From Acidobacteriota bacterium (GTDB taxonomy: Bacteria; Acidobacteriota; Terriglobia; 20CM-2-55-15): a stretch of 5,875 nucleotides of DNA. Of this stretch, positions 5,481 to 5,875 are shown one piece after another (the stretch's first letter is position 1; every line of letters starts with the position of its first letter). The notes under the pieces are model-generated. The model saw only the letters and a list, made by a program, of their open reading frames with translations, had not been told where the DNA came from and ran no database searches. Location of the stretch: positions 3,585-9,459 of the forward strand of contig QHXA01000168.1 in assembly GCA_003222755.1 (NCBI GenBank), read 5' to 3'. A program made the translations under genes and the position numbers.

Positions 5481-5875
5481 GCGAACTACCGAAGCGTGAA
5501 ATTATCGCTCGCCGCATCGCCCGTGAATTAAAAGATGGATTTACCGTAAACCTCGGCATTGGGATGCCGACATTGTGCGCAAACTATATTCCTAAAGGCA
5601 TTGAAGTATTGCTGCACTCGGAGAACGGCCTGCTCGGCATCGGCCCATATCCGTTCGAAGGCGAGGAAGATCCCGACCTCATCAATGCCGGCAAAGAAAC
5701 CATCACAGCCCTGCCTGGCGCCTCATATTTCTCCAGCGCCGATTCATTTGCCATGATCCGAGGCGGCCATATCGATCTGAGCGTGCTCGGCGCGATGGAA
5801 GTCGACGAGCGCGGAAATCTCGCCAACTGGACGATCCCCGGAAAAATGGTCAAAGGAATGGGTGGCGCCATGAAT
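5477..5875 (+). CDS. scoB: 3-oxoacid CoA-transferase subunit B, 3'-truncated by window edge
   Basis: Beta subunit partner of ScoA, carrying the catalytic glutamate that forms the enzyme-CoA thioester. The frame is open from ATG 5477 to the last base, giving 133 codons of an expected 210-220. It starts MSELPKREIIARRIARELKDG and shows NLGIGMPT (25-32), then the second CoA-transferase signature LHSENG (46-51) with E49 as the predicted nucleophile. Further on are the typical family segments GEEDPDLINAGKE, SSADSFAMIRGGHID, LGAMEVD and IPGKMVKGMGGAM, ending at the window edge. No stop or frameshift occurs inside the visible part. The ATGA overlap with scoA is the usual arrangement for this two-subunit enzyme and indicates coupled translation. 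Identity is secure despite truncation. Confidence 0.95.
   Translation, partial: MSELPKREIIARRIARELKDGFTVNLGIGMPTLCANYIPKGIEVLLHSENGLLGIGPYPFEGEEDPDLINAGKETITALPGASYFSSADSFAMIRGGHIDLSVLGAMEVDERGNLANWTIPGKMVKGMGGAMN

Noticed and set aside
1..5875. CRISPR array, tRNA/rRNA genes, transposase or phage genes
   Set aside because: Nothing resembling these was seen on either strand; nearly all of the window is explained by eight conserved metabolic genes.

Overview
The window is a compact, one-strand block of aromatic amino acid biosynthesis genes followed by the two subunits of a ketone-body-type CoA-transferase. All eight genes read on the + strand, and all belong to well-known families. I do not see an undescribed defence, mobile or regulatory system. 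The points worth a second look are non-coding or junctional: an inverted repeat that forms the end of trpB, and a structured 146-base gap in front of tyrA.

Layout. The window opens inside trpF (5' end missing). trpB follows after 3 bases, then trpA after a 19-bp-arm inverted repeat that spans the trpB stop codon. aroQ (chorismate mutase) overlaps the trpA stop by ATGA. aroF (type I-beta DAHP synthase with an N-terminal regulatory domain) follows after 16 bases. A gap (3854-3999) holds two perfect hairpins and a spaced direct repeat. Then come tyrA (prephenate dehydrogenase), scoA (TTG start overlapping the tyrA stop) and scoB (ATGA overlap, running off the right edge). No stretch of 300 bases lacks a gene.

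How the genes work together. AroF makes DAHP, the entry metabolite of the shikimate pathway. The shikimate pathway leads to chorismate, which is split between the Trp branch (TrpF, then TrpA and TrpB finishing tryptophan) and the Phe/Tyr branch (AroQ makes prephenate, TyrA oxidises it towards tyrosine). The cluster therefore joins the pathway entry point to both sides of the chorismate branch. No prephenate dehydratase (Phe branch) is in the window. ScoA/ScoB transfer CoA between succinyl-CoA and acetoacetate. They have no direct step in aromatic biosynthesis, but they are translationally coupled to tyrA.

Organism. The sequence is bacterial and moderately GC-rich by eye. The order trpF-trpB-trpA-chorismate mutase-DAHP synthase-tyrA, with a Thermotoga-like DAHP synthase, is what I would expect in Acidobacteriota or a neighbouring soil lineage. 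This is inference with modest confidence, as no rRNA or other marker gene is present.
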